From Takakia lepidozioides (lineage: Eukaryota; Streptophyta; Takakiopsida; Takakiales; Takakiaceae), in NCBI GenBank assembly GCA_030704615.1, contig JAKLZA010000145.1, positions 1 to 21,519 of the forward strand: a stretch of DNA of 21,519 bases. The letters run 5' to 3'. Of the stretch, positions 9,673 through 21,030 are shown piece after piece. Numbering within the stretch: the stretch's first letter is position 1; the number at the start of each line of letters is the position of its first letter. The position numbers and the translations under genes are program-made. The notes under the pieces are model-generated. The model was not told where the DNA came from and searched no databases. It worked only from the letters and a program-made list of their open reading frames with translations.

Positions 9673-9864
9673 CTGGTGGAGAGGACAGACGTTCCACGAA
9701 ATCCAATTCCCAATCGTCATCCTCCTCCCACGAGAAGCTCTTCGCCCCGCATACCAGTGGGTGACCCTGCAGCTTGGCCCACCCATCGGTGGGGGAAACT
9801 GAAAAGACGGCGGCCACCAACAAAGGCGAACGACACCAGGATGGCCAACGCTCTTGCAATGCCC
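9673..9864 (+). other. Open frame downstream of the transposase stop
   Basis: After the TGA at 9670-9672 the same frame stays open to 9870, reading a Pro/Arg-rich peptide (RHPPPTRSSSPRIPVG, then KLKRRRPPTK). It may be a former C-terminal extension behind a Trp-to-stop change, or simply the 3' untranslated region. It ends where the candidate LTR begins. Confidence 0.3.
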
Positions 9865-10849
9865 TGTTAGAGGACTGTCGGGGACTTAGACACTTATACG
9901 GGATTTGTAGGGTACCCTTAATTTTTGCACAGACTAAGACCAACAGGAGCCTTAGGGGTGACAGCAGCGCACTGTAGAGGGGGGTTACACAGCCCGTCAC
10001 AGTCGTCACAGCCGACACAGCCAACACAACCCGTCACAGTCGTCACAGCCCACATAGCCAACACAGCCCGTCACAGTCGTCACAGCAGAGACAGCCGACA
10101 CAGCCGACACAGCCCGGCACAGCCACACAGCCAGTCACAGCCCGACACAGCCAAACACAGTCGCACAGCCAGTCACAGCCCGTCACAGTTTCACACAGCC
10201 AGTCACAGCTTGACACAGCTGTCACAATCATAGGGAACGAAGAGTAGGACAGGGAACGACTGTGGGGAACAACACCTGCGAAGGGAACATGTTAGTTCAC
10301 AGACACGGTTAGTGAGGGAAACGGTTAGAACCGCGGATAGGAAGATAAAGGGATAAACGGGGAATTGAGGGACATCATTCGGGGGAGGACTTCTTGGTGA
10401 TAGAGGAGAGGGGATCGGGCAGAGATGAAGAACGGAAGTGAAGATAGAGAGATGATGAGTAGATGCTTGATATATGCAAGGCTGTAATGATGATTGTATA
10501 GGAGATTAGAGACACAATGGCTTCGGCCTGATACCTGATAAATCATAATCGGATACTTTTACGATACAATCACACTGTGTAGAGAGATCTGAGTGAAGCT
10601 GTGGAATGAATGGATGAGTTGATGGAATCCAATAGATTGATAAAGCAAACTGATACTTAATTATCAATGGTAAGATAGTTAACATGAATACAAAAAGGGA
10701 AACAAATAGGAAACACCCCCATGATACACTAGCTGTAGGTCATGACTGATTGTTCTGCGCGGGCTGAGTACTTAGAGATTTCCAACTCTTCAATCTTGGA
10801 GTTTCCGCCTCGAATAGCGAAGGGATGGGTGAGTAAAAGCCGCGCGACA
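9865..10849 (+). repeat. Candidate 5' LTR of the gypsy element
   Basis: The segment begins TGTTAGAG and ends in CA two bases before a PBS-like sequence. With no 3' LTR in the window, the boundaries rest on the TG/CA ends and the PBS position alone. It has no credible gene and contains a CACAGC-type minisatellite. Confidence 0.4.
9987..10227. repeat. CACAGYC-type minisatellite
   Basis: This stretch is built of short repeats such as CCGTCACAGTCGTCACAG and CCGACACAG in varying order, about 240 bp in all. It lies within the candidate LTR. Confidence 0.85.
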
Positions 10850-10851
10850 TT

Positions 10852-10870
10852 TGGCGACCATACTGGGGAC
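10852..10870 (+). other. PBS-like site of the gypsy element
   Basis: The sequence starts TGGCGACCA and continues TACTGGGGAC. Its complement ends in CCA, as a tRNA 3' end does, with a T-stem-like CCCC. It stands two bases after the proposed LTR end. The tRNA is not identified. Confidence 0.45.
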
Positions 10871-11463
10871 CTGGGACATGAACAACCAGATGTGACAGGC
10901 ATCTGGTGGGATCATGGTGGTTGGACCATTAAAGAATTTGAAGTGAATCAAATTCCCTGTGGAACGAAGGAAGAAAGATTGTCCAAACAATTCTTTCAAA
11001 GGTTCTTGGAATTGCCAGACGGTTGTAAAGAAATATTCTTAAACGAGTGCATGATGCTGATCCAGAATGGGGTCTGGAGAAAGGAGTGATAAAGATTTAT
11101 CAGGTAGCCTGTAGAGGAAGAGCACGTTGGTTACCAACATTGGTTTATGTGATAGCATTGCTATCCATTAAACGAGTAGAGTTTGAAGGCTGGGAAGAAA
11201 GAAAGGTGAATGTTTATACTCATATGCATGAAGAGCTTGTACTGGTAAAGAATTGGATTCCAAAGGATATTCTGTGGATCAAACTCACACCAAGAACAGC
11301 TTTCCAGACTTGTTTGCCATATGGTTATATGGTAACGGAGACTTCTAGTATAGCCAAGGGTGCATTGAAGCTTGAAAGAAACCCAGGCATATACGAGAGA
11401 TATTACAGAAGAGAGTTTTTGGTTATTGCCAATTTAAAAGAAATGAAAAGACATGGGACATGA
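10871..11463 (+). pseudogene. 5' open region of the gypsy element, function unrecognised
   Basis: Two overlapping frames (open to 11089, and 11047-11463) read as protein-like sequence such as WWDHGGWTIKEFEVNQI and YGYMVTETSSIAKGA. I do not recognise a domain. The position between PBS and gag and the single frame change suggest an N-terminal gag extension or an extra 5' ORF, now broken. Confidence 0.35.
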
Positions 11464-13473
11464 GTGATGAAAGAGAAGCTAGACGACAGAGATATTCAGC
11501 AAAAAGAGAAGCTATCTGAAAGCTAATTATCCATATCTTTGGGAGAGAGGAATAGACATAGGGGAATCATCTGGACCTCTCACACCATTAAGATCAAAGA
11601 GTGCATCACCTATACCGGAAGAACTAGAGTTGGATGCCACTCCTTCTGTTTCTTTGCAAGAAAGATTAAGGGAATTGGTACAGGAAGAAGATCAATCACG
11701 AGGTGAAAGATCTGAGGTACATCCTTGGATAAAAGATTTGACAGAAATCTTTGATAAGAGTTGGCATGGAACACCAAAAGCAGGAACTCCAGTTTCTGAA
11801 GCAGAAGGTGAAGAAGGAGAAGAGGATGTGGCAGAGCCACGGAGAGTTCAGACTCTCCAACACCATTACAGTTGAGTTACATGAGTGAAGAAGAAGAAAC
11901 CCAAGGGCAGAACTTGGAGGATGAAAACAGAGAGAAGAAATTGGAAGAGGAAGAATATGAAGAAGTAGACCCAACAGCTGAGTTGAGACTACAACCAGGA
12001 CATCCCAACCCGTTGGACCTGGATCAAGTGGAGCACTTGGATCACAGGCCAACGAAGGTGTCGGCTCAGGGGGATCAGGCGGGCTGCCTGGATCTGGCTC
12101 TGGGGGGACAGGGAGTGTGGGAAGTAGTGCAACTGAAGCTGGGAATACTGTGAATATCGTGGGGCCAGAAGCAAGGAGTGCTCAAGGGCCACCACTTGGT
12201 GGAAGATCCACCACAAAAACAACAGGTCCAGAAGGACCAGCACCAGCAAGGGTGCCAGCACCTGTCAGTGGGCAGAAGGTAGGGCCACAGATGGCGTTGC
12301 AACCAACACGGGCAAAACCACCCTTTCCATATATTCAGGAAAAGGGGATCCCGATGTACACATTAGCCAATTTGAGCACATGTGTATAGTGAACAATGAG
12401 AATGGCGATGATGCCAAGATGAGATTGTTTCCTTGTTCACTTATCAAGAAAGCAAGTGAATGGTATGCAAGATTCCCTGATAATCATTTCCTAACCTGGA
12501 ATGGCTTGAATACAGCATTTCGAAATAGGTTCAGGACAAGTAAAACTGAGGATGAAGTGTATGGAAGTTTACAACAGCTGAAGCAGAAGAAGCATGAAAC
12601 TGTTGAAGAGTATATGGAGAAGATGGAATTGATGATGAAAAAGCTGGCTGCAGTACCAGCGCCCGGGTTACAGAAGACTTGGTTTGTGAGTGGACTAAGA
12701 CCAGAGTTGCAAAAGAAAGTGGATATGTTACCCCATAATACAGTGGAGGAGGCATTTGAAACTGCGAACAGAATTGAGCAATTGGGAATGCTCAGGAGAG
12801 AGAAAAAAGAAGATGAGGACTCTGAGGATGAGTCAGATGAAGAAGAAGAGCAAGAACTAAAAAGAAAGAGTAAGAGAAAGGAGAAGTTGAAGAGGGATAA
12901 CTATGAAAAAAAATTGGAAGAAATCTTGAAGAAGTATGCCACAGAGGCTGCAACACATTGGAGGAAGGGTGTATGGTGTGCAAAGTGCCAGAATGAAGGC
13001 CATACCACCACAGAATGCCACATGAAGGAGAAACACTGTACCATCTGTAAAATGGATAACCATTCTATGAGAATTGTTACTACAACAGAAGGACAGCTGC
13101 AAGAGAACCTAGGCAAGTAAGGGTGCATCAGGTGCAGCCCCAGCCAAGAAGAAACAATGATCAGGACCACTATGGTAGGTCTGGTGGTTATAACAATGGC
13201 ATGGAAGGGAGAGGTAATTCAAGAGGGATTACCAAGGAAATTCCAGAGGCAACTATCAGGGTAATCCAAGGGGGAATTACCAGCCCAGGGAATCAGGATT
13301 ATAGAAATAATCCAAGAACAGACCAAGGGCGAGGACCCAATGGTGAAGAGCTATGTTACTATTGTAATCAGCTAGGACATCGCAAGGCAGCCTGTTCATT
13401 CTGGATAAGACACCAGAATGAGATGAGAGCTCCTGTGAATGAGGGGCCCAGTGGTGGCAGCTCACATGGTTAG
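11464..13473 (+). pseudogene. Broken gag with two CCHC zinc knuckles
   Basis: The first part (about 11510-12300) is acidic and low in complexity. The capsid-like region (about 12345-12790) reads ASEWYARFPDN and HETVEEYMEKMELMMKKL, typical of plant gypsy gag, and is followed by a charged Lys/Glu stretch. Two zinc knuckles follow: CAKCQNEGHTTTEC at about 12977-13018 and CYYCNQLGHRKAAC at about 13354-13395, both C-x2-C-x4-H-x4-C. Frame breaks occur near 12343 (in an A4G4 run) and 13072. Confidence 0.65.
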
Positions 13474-13502
13474 GCCATGTGTTGTACCAGAAGTAAAGTA
13501 CA

Positions 13503-14330
13503 ATGATAGTAACAAGAAGTAAAGCCAAACTAATACCTCCAGTAGAAGAGGAAGAAGATGAGACTGGAAGTGGCAATGATATGCCTGAAGATGAAGAGAC
13601 TTGGAAAGATGAGAAGGAACTGCACAAGGAAGTGGCAGATACTATAAGGGAAATGCAAAAGAGTACTGATATTCCTGTGGCAGATTCCTCTGATTCGGAT
13701 GGAGAAAAAGAAGGGAGTGAGGAAGAAAGGAAAAAAGAAGATGCAGACATGCAAAGTAATGAAGAAGAGACTTTGGCTGCAGTAATATGTCAGACCAAAG
13801 CAGAAATTATCATTGGACAGCTATTAGCTGTGGCACCTTATTGTAGGCACAGGCTGTATCAAGCAATCAATCGAATTGCCCAAGAGACAGGAAACACAGA
13901 CCTGAACAGCAAGGTGACCAGTTATAATGTGAAGCCGGAAGGGCGAGAAACAGTCATGGACTTTGATGATTCTATGCCAGTAATCCAATTGAGAATTGGA
14001 AGCACAGAAACTAACGGATGTACTGATAGATGGTGGTTCTGGAGTAAATATCATGACAGACCAATTAAGGAAGAAGCTTGGTCTAAGTAACATGAAACCA
14101 GCCCCATTTACAGTAACAATGGCAGATCAAATAAGTGTACAACCATTGGGATTAATAAGAGGAGTTAAGATACAGATACAGAAAATGATCTTTATGATCA
14201 CAGTAACTGTATTAGAAATGGATGAAGTCATGGAGGCTTACTCCTTATTATTGGGACGTCGTGGCTGCTGAAACAGGCCAGGGTATTCCATGACTGGAAT
14301 TCTCAGTTACTAACCGTGCATAATGGGATA
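13503..14330 (+). pseudogene. Gypsy linker and aspartic protease remnant
   Basis: An acidic linker at 13503-13800 leads to a retropepsin-like domain that changes frame near 14000. VLIDGGSGVNIM at about 14015 carries the D-[TG]-G-type active-site region in the DGGSG form seen in plant gypsy elements. SLLLGR marks the domain end near 14260, where the frame breaks again. Confidence 0.6.
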
Positions 14331-14733
14331 CACGAGATACAAATTACCACAAAGAAATCTAGTAGATTACCTGCTACAAGAAGACCTCGAGGAGTCTGAG
14401 AGTATGACTGGAGAGGAGGACTGGATGAGGAGCAGGAAGCTACCCTATTTGCTGCACACCCAGAGTGGGAGCACGTTGCAGAGATGCGGCTGGAAAAGCC
14501 TAAGTTGTTTGAGAGGTATCTGCTATGGTGTAGTGACAGCAACACCAACTGAAGAGAGGAAACCAGCAGTTACCCATCACATTTCTATGAAGAAAGAGAA
14601 GAGAAATAGAAATCCTAGAAGAACCAGCCACTGTGAGCTTACAGGATGAAGTGGTGACTGGTTGGACAATCACAGCTGATGAGCAGGATGAGCAGGTGAG
14701 AGAAGTAAATGTGGGAACTAAAGAGGAACGAGG

Positions 14734-15150
14734 ATGGTGAAAGTAGGAGCTGATTTGGAGCCGGAATTCTTCGAAGAAGCTAAAAGCTTGTTCATCAAAT
14801 ACAAAGATGTATTTGCTTGGAGCTATGAGGATCTAAAAGGGATACCACCTGAAGTCTGTCAGCATAAGATTGAACTGGAACCAGGGTCAGTACCAATCAA
14901 GCAGGCGAGGTATAGAATGAATCCCAACTACGCACAGAAGGTTGGAGAGAAGAGATAAAGAAGTGGCTGAGGCTAAGTTTATATACCCAATAGAGTATAC
15001 AACTTGGTTGTCCCCATTGTAATAGTTCCCAAGAAGAATGCAACTAAGAGTATGTGTGAACTTAAGAAGCTGAATGCTTGTACGAAGAAAGATCCTTTCC
15101 TTTGCCATTCAGTCACAGAAGCAGTATTAGACACTGTGGCAGGCATGAGG
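14734..15150 (+). pseudogene. N-terminal part of gypsy reverse transcriptase
   Basis: FAWSYEDLKGIPPEV and HKIELEPGSVPIKQARY match the start of plant Ty3/gypsy reverse transcriptase. After a frameshift near 14945 comes PIVIVPKKN, then KKLNACTKKDPF and VLDTVAG. The YxDD catalytic region is absent because the element stops here. Confidence 0.7.
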
Positions 15151-15316
15151 GGGGCTGGGGCTAGGGCTGCTTGCTATTTCATGGCGGCATGAGCATGAGC
15201 GGAAAAAAAAAAAGCATGAGCAGACCATTGTGAGTCCACGGAAATAGGGTTAGGAGGCACGGAAATAGGGTCATGTGAAGTTGGAATGTGGCACCAGTGG
15301 ACTTGAAATGCAACAT

Positions 15317-15322
15317 TTTATT
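15317..15322 (-). terminator. AATAAA polyadenylation signal candidate
   Basis: AATAAA on the minus strand lies about 65 bases beyond the last stop codon of the right fusion-gene copy, at the expected place for its 3' end. Confidence 0.45.
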
Positions 15323-17763
15323 GCAAATTTTGTGGCAAGCCACGTCTATACAAGTGTGTTCTAACTGTCATAGCCGGAATGGGCACTACTCTCCTACACC
15401 CTCCGAGGAACTTGCCCCACCTTCTTCCTCATCCCCCTCATCCCCCTCATCCTCCGAGCTCTGTGATGCATCAGTTCCACTATGCCTCTCAAAAATCCCG
15501 TCCTCTCCTTGGGGGACTGTCCACCTCACCTCCTGGGAATCTTCTGCGTCTTCTCCCCCACTTTCCTCAGTAGAATCCAACACAAATCTACGAGCCCGAC
15601 GGGCTCTAATAGCTGCTGCCTCCTCCCTCATCTTCATTTTCTTGAGGCTTGCCTCGTCTAAAATCTGCTGTACACGACTACGTTCGGAACACCTCCTAAT
15701 GGACACCGAAGCAAGCCGGGCAGCATAAGTAGGAAGGATGTACTCCCTTCTGGACTAGGCATGAAATCCCCCCTGGCAAAAAAAGGCACGTTCCTCCTGC
15801 CCATGAACTCCGGTGTAGACGTCCCTCCGGCAGTACTTGGCATCCTACAGTAAGAACAAATCCACTTGAAGAATGTCAATACCAGCACAACCAGAAAGGG
15901 TTTTCAATGAAATAAGAGAGCGGAGGGAGGTGCCTCACAAAATCTGGAGGCAACTTACAATGCCACCACTCACTCGTAAACCGGGGGCTCCTCAGCCTCG
16001 ATCCCAACTTCCTCCCCCTGCTCCTTCTCGGATTTTTCCTCATCCTCCGAGGATGCCTCTTCCTCTTTCGGCAGACGTTCAGCCGCTGCAAGTTCCGAGT
16101 TGTGGAGGGCAGTATCTGGCTCGAAGGCGAACACATGCCTGTCGGACAACGTCCCTGCCCACATTGAAGCACCTGAGGAACAAAGCGGGCGGTTAATAGC
16201 TTGCGGCATGCAATTGCAATGGGGCCAGGGGACAAACTGAGCACGTGAAGGCTTACCCGTGCCGCATGTGAGGTCCAGAATCCGCCCTTGGACATCCGAG
16301 CACGTCTCCATGAGGGTTTGGATGAAAGCAGGGCTCCGGGTCCGGGCTGTACCGCCACGGTTTGCCTGTCTTTGTGTCATTCGGCATACTAGAGTGGGGC
16401 ACATAGTTGTAGAGGACACATCGTAGGTTACAGGGTCCACAGCGGCATCAACAAGACGACCGTCGTTGCGGAATTTGAACGTAGACCCTCTCTTCACAAA
16501 GCAATATGCCTCAAACACCAATGTCTGCACATCCAACAAAGAAGGGATCAATTCCAGGGTCTACTTAACATACACCACAATATGAAGTGAATGCAATAGA
16601 TTGATAACTTACACTTTGGCCCTCTGTTCGCAACCCCTGCGTACTGATGCAGAACCATTTTCTGAGAGGAGGACGGGGTGACACTTTTCGGTGTCCACCT
16701 TGCCACCGCATTCTCTGTGGTCTTCCTCTCGTGGCAAGGACAACCACACATCCACCGTCATCCAGAAGCATCCCCGCCAGCCCAAACCCGGCTTTCCAGT
16801 AGTCCTCAGTAAACCTGTTCCAGGTGGGCACACCATCCAGGCCCTCCAGCAGCTCCCCATCTGGAATGTCGAGGAGAATCATGTCGCAAGCTCTCTCCAC
16901 CTCAACCCCCCCCCGAGTGCTCTTGCAATTCGTGCTCACAGCCGTGAAGAATTCCATCATGGCTTCAAAACCAGGGGTGTCTTTAGGCTCTGTACCGGCA
17001 GCCTCTTCTTGGCTTTCCCCTTCTGCTCCGCCAGAGACTTGTTGTGTGCCACCTTCTTCGCCCTGGCAGCGAGAGCGTCAAGGAAGCTCTCATTGACGCA
17101 TTGGATGATGGTTGGAGGTTCTAGCTTTGGCCTGTGCGTAAACGTCACCGCCGAATACCGCCGTGTAGGCTCGCCCTCAAATGCCAACTTCTTGGCAGAG
17201 CCAGTCCCACTCCGAACTGACTTGGGAACCCGGACGACCGGTGACTGGGTAGAGAGCAACAGCAGTCGCAGGACCTTGAACAAAATCGGCGTCGGAGTCA
17301 CTCTCTTGGGTCCCTCCTGCGCCTCCTCCGATGCCCCGATGGTTTTCTTCTTTTGGGGTGTTATTGCAGTCACCTGTTTCCTTGTCCTTTTCCTTTGACC
17401 TTTACTCTTCTCATGCAATTTCTCCTGAATTCCTGCCTGAGCAAGCTCTGCCGCTTTCCTGGAGTTCGCAAGCGCTTTTGCCTCTTTTGCACCCAACGGA
17501 GGCAGCGGAGCCCGGTTTCGTCGGAATTCAGCATCCAGCTTCAATTGAAACTCGGATGGGTCGAGCGAGCCGGGCGGAAGGTCCACATACCAAGGGCAAT
17601 CACGCAAATGTTCCAGATGCCACTCCTTCACAATATCGTCAGTGTACATGGAGTCAGCCCCAGGGTTCCTCCATGCCAGGAAGAATGGTGGCTCGAAAGA
17701 CAGATGACCTTTCTCCAAAAGCGAGAACTTACAGTACCTGCATTCATGAAAAACACAATGAGG

Positions 17764-18523
17764 TCCGAAAATGGCTAAGTCCTGGACGGCAATAGGGCCT
17801 GGAACTGGAATATGGCGCCGAATTTCACTTCAGGGCCAGCCACCCTAGGACTTAGCCCGAAAATGGCTAAGTCCCTGGACGGCAATAGGGCCTAGAACTG
17901 GAAAACGGCGCCGAATTTCCAGTTCCGGGCCAGCCACCTAGGGACTTAGCCCGAAAATGGCTAAGTCCCTGGACGGCAATAGGGCCTAGAACTGGAAAAC
18001 GGCGCCGAATTTCCAGTTCCGGGCCAGCCACCCTAGGGACTTAGCCCGAAAATGGCTAAGTCCCTGGACGGCAATAGGGCCTAGAACTGGAAAACGGCGC
18101 CGAATTTCCAGTTCCGGGCCAGCCCCCTAGGGACTTAGCCCGAAAATGGCTAAGTCCCTGGACGGCAATAGGGCCTGGAACTGGAAACGGCGCCGAATTT
18201 TAGTTCCGGGCCAGCCACCCTAGGGACTTAGGCCGAAAATGGCTAAGTCCCTGGACGGCAATAGGGCCTGGAACTGGAAAACGGCGCCGAATTTCCAGTT
18301 CCGGGCCAGCCACACTAGGGACTTAGGCCGAAAATGGCTAAGTCCCTGGACGGCAATAGGGCCTAGAACTGGAAAAACGGCGCCGAATTCCAGTTCCGGG
18401 CCAGCCACACTAGGGACTTAGGCCGAAAATGGCTAAGTCCCTGAACGGCAATAGGGCCTGGAACTGGAAAATGGCGCCGAATTTCCAGTTCCGGGCCAGC
18501 AAGTCTAGGGACTTTGCCATTTT
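17764..18523. repeat. Intronic tandem array of eight ~94-bp self-complementary units
   Basis: It fills most of the 888-bp intron 18625-17738. GGCGCC centres lie at 17816.5, 17909.5, 18003.5, 18098.5, 18191.5, 18285.5, 18381.5 and 18475.5, giving spacings of 93-96 bp. Each unit is a nested inverted repeat: outer GGCTAAGTCCCT with AGGGACTTAGCC, inner GGAACTGGAAA with TTTCCAGTTCC, and core CGGCGCCG. The left and right ends are less regular. Confidence 0.9.
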
Positions 18524-18536
18524 CAGAGCCCCTGAC

Positions 18537-18557
18537 TGGAAATTCGGCGCCATTTTC
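18537..18557. repeat. Isolated inverted core of the 94-bp repeat
   Basis: It reads GGAAATTCGGCGCC followed by ATTTTCC, which is the reverse complement of the last unit's core. Its centre lies 73 bp beyond the last full unit. Confidence 0.6.
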
Positions 18558-20641
18558 CCTAACACCACTTAGGCCTCTAACATCCTGAAATGCCAGGACT
18601 TGAAAGAAAGGCAGCGCGTATGTACCTGTACAGAAGGCGCATTGCTGCTTTGTCCGCGTTCGGCTGGTCGGTGAACTCGTGGGCTCCGGCGAGCATCTGC
18701 TATCTCCCGAAAGAATAGGTTGGTTTTGTAGAGCAGAAAGTACCTCGTCACATAGTCACGTAGGCTCTCTGCTGCAGGAGATATCTCCATCTTGAACTGA
18801 TGTGCTTGTGTGTAGCTGCTCTTGCGCATTCGTCGTCACCTGTGGAGATTGTCCATCAGATCGCTTTCCTCAAAAAATACAATGAATCCACCCCTACTAG
18901 AGTAGAAGCCCCAAACGAAGCGTGGGGATGTACCTTGAAACCACCATGTCATGCGGTTCATCCACATGTCGAATGTGGGGTCAGAGAGTTTGTCCGGTTT
19001 GGGGAAGCTCCACATGTCCCTGGTACTTTGGGAACCATTCCAGATTTGGAGCCACCGGGTCTGTCCAACCCCCCAGCATATTCGTAAGCGCCAAACACCA
19101 CAAAAAGGAGTTGTTGCCACCACAATTTGGTTAAGAATGTATCACCTTTTCTGTTGCATCCACACAGGATGTGGCTAGACGATGGAGCTTCTCCAATGTC
19201 ATCGTGGGCTTCAGAGCGCGAGAGTAGTGCTTCCCCACCTCCACCAGAAAAGTCGGCACCAAGGGCGGGATCAGCTATGGCCACGTACTTTACCATCCGT
19301 GACTTGTACTTTATGCGGGCCCTCACCTCCGCAGCTTTGACATACGATTCGAGTTCCGGGAGGGTTGGATTCTTCTCCTCTGACTCCATGTAGAACCTCC
19401 GCGCATGTGCCAAATCCTGCTGTATTTTCGTCTGTCGAAAAGGCGCACATAAGATTAGAGATCCTGCTCAACACAATTTCTTCTATTGGGGGAGGAGAGA
19501 CAAATTAGCTCAACAAAACTGTCAGGAGCTTTACCCGAAATATGTAGTCCACCATGGCGTCGACGCTCAGCCTATACCAGGTTCTGTCTGCCTTTGCCTC
19601 CGACTTGCGCAGGAGGTCGGCACTGAGGGAATTGGCAAACTCTTGCACCCCCTGCTTCCCGACATCCTTCACTCGGAAGAGCATATGGGACAAGTTGGTG
19701 GCAATGAAGGCATTCTCAGTCACCCTGCAGTGCCACATTTCCATCAAACAATACTGAAATGGGAATTTTCATCATATATGAGGATTGCAATGAAATGACT
19801 TCCAAATTCAAAGTCCAAAAGCGAGAGGGGTTGTAGCTTACGAGTTGATGTCGGCCATTGCAGCTTTGAGAAGACTGCGATTTTGGGCCCCGCAACCTTC
19901 AGGACAACACAATCGACGGCGAAATGCCAATCGAGATCGTTGGGGTGGGCTTGGGCAAGTTGCTCCATCCATGCCAGGAGGCGATGATTGCCGTCCCCAC
20001 GTAGTAGGCACATCTTACCGGACATGTGCTGGAAAAGAGGATCACTAGCAATCGATCTCTCGAACTCCTCATTTCGCGTTTGCCAATGGGGACCCCATTT
20101 GTCCACCTCATCGGAAGTGTGGGCACGGGAAGCTCCGTGGTCGTTCTCAATGGAAACGTAAAAGGCGGCAGACCCCATTCGATATCCATCCCGGAAAGAG
20201 AATTTCAGCTTGTCGACATCGCCTGGAGGGCAGGTCTCACCACCTGCAATGACACCAAGCGGCAAAGGGGAATTCGAAGCTTGGCCGGGTACACCATGCC
20301 CCCAGCACCCTGCCAATGTTGCTGTGGGTTGCCTCCAACATCTTGGCAGCGGCCAACTTCATATCCGCCTCAGACATGACGTCTGCTGCAGAGGGGTTTT
20401 CCGGCAGCCCACCAGGACCGCCAAATCCAGCATGTATGCTCCGGGTTTGGGGCCTGGGGATGTCCGGGAGGATGTCATTCCTGGTCAGAAACCTCCATGT
20501 CGTCCTCCTCAACAGGGTCAGCCACCTGGCGAAACCACCTCCAGCACTCTCGTCGTCTCTACTCTGCCCTCTCCCTGGCTTCACCTCGAACTTGCACAAT
20601 CCGTGCTCTTTCAGGTGTTTATCTTCACTCCCACTCTCCAC

Positions 20642-20948
20642 CGTATGGGTAATTGCGGGGGCTTGCTCTTGCCCCGCGATGGTCTAACCGGTGTGCTACT
20701 GCCTCTCTGTGTGGTGTCTTGTAGGGATCCACCGTCTCTGTACATTGGCATCTGTCATTTGGGCACCCTGGCCTCTTCAGCTGCCTTTTGTCTTTCCTCC
20801 TGGCTAGCATTCTGTCTCGTCTGTCTTTTTGCCCTCTCTTTTGCCCTCTCACGGGCTTTCTGTTTCTTACTAGGCTAGCAGCAGGGGAGCCCTCCAAGAC
20901 GACCACCTTTGATTGAGGCGAAACTGACACCCTCGGCGCACTGCTCAC
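20642..20948 (-). pseudogene. Basic N-terminal part of the right fusion copy
   Basis: An open frame reads SSAPRVSVSPQSKVVVLEG, then a strongly basic run (RNRKPVRGQKRGQKDRRD), and ends at PYGGEWE just before the main first exon, whose frame differs by one base. It looks like a disordered, nucleus-directed N-terminus, but I see no conserved domain and little likeness to the left copy here. Confidence 0.35.
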
Positions 20949-21030
20949 TCCCCCCTCCGCAGCCCGTGACTGCTCTCTCGCCGGGGATTTGCATGTGCTT
21001 AGTTTTCTTTTTCTTTGCGGGGGGAGGGGC

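Larger units (their letters stand above)
9865..15150 (+). mobile_element. Truncated, degraded Ty3/gypsy-type LTR retrotransposon
   Basis: In order: candidate 5' LTR, PBS-like site, an unrecognised 5' open region, gag with two zinc knuckles, aspartic protease, and the first part of reverse transcriptase. The reverse transcriptase breaks off after VLDTVAG, so the rest of RT, RNase H, integrase and the 3' LTR are missing. Coding is broken by many frameshifts. Base composition is more A-rich than in the flanking fusion genes. It is a dead copy. Confidence 0.75.
15386..20641 (-). pseudogene. ParB/Srx-like plus methyltransferase-like fusion gene, right copy, frame-broken
   Basis: Exons read on the minus strand: about 20641-19842, 19725-19535, 19431-19146, 19060-18934, 18839-18626, 17737-16613, 16524-16257, 16172-15959 and 15844-15386. 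Intron positions match the left copy. Shared landmarks are GSAAFYVSIEND, GDGNHRLLAWMEQ, KADRTWYR, NPGADSMYTDD, DMILLDIPDGEL, RSPAFIQTLMET and LDLTCGTG followed by MWAG. The frame breaks at about 20299, 19882, 19248-19251 (A4), 18800, 18685, 17000, 16418 and 16355, and a TAG interrupts the last exon at 15755-15757. Splice sites remain good, so either the decay is recent or many breaks are assembly errors. The 3' exons show what the left copy should have beyond the window: an acidic tail (EDEEKSEKEQGEE), KYCRRDVYTGVHGQEER, a basic helix and an acidic end. Confidence 0.65.

Noticed and set aside
9987-10233. Frame encoding a His/Ser/Gln-rich repeat protein
   Set aside because: It is a translation of the CACAGYC minisatellite inside a candidate LTR, with no conserved domain.
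13473-15380. A complete gypsy pol and 3' LTR
   Set aside because: Sequence similarity to reverse transcriptase stops near 15150. No RNase H or integrase motifs and no second copy of the candidate LTR were found.
15288-15728. Plus-strand Pro/Ser-rich frame
   Set aside because: It is antisense to the acidic last exon of the right copy; the composition comes from the Glu/Asp codons of the other strand.
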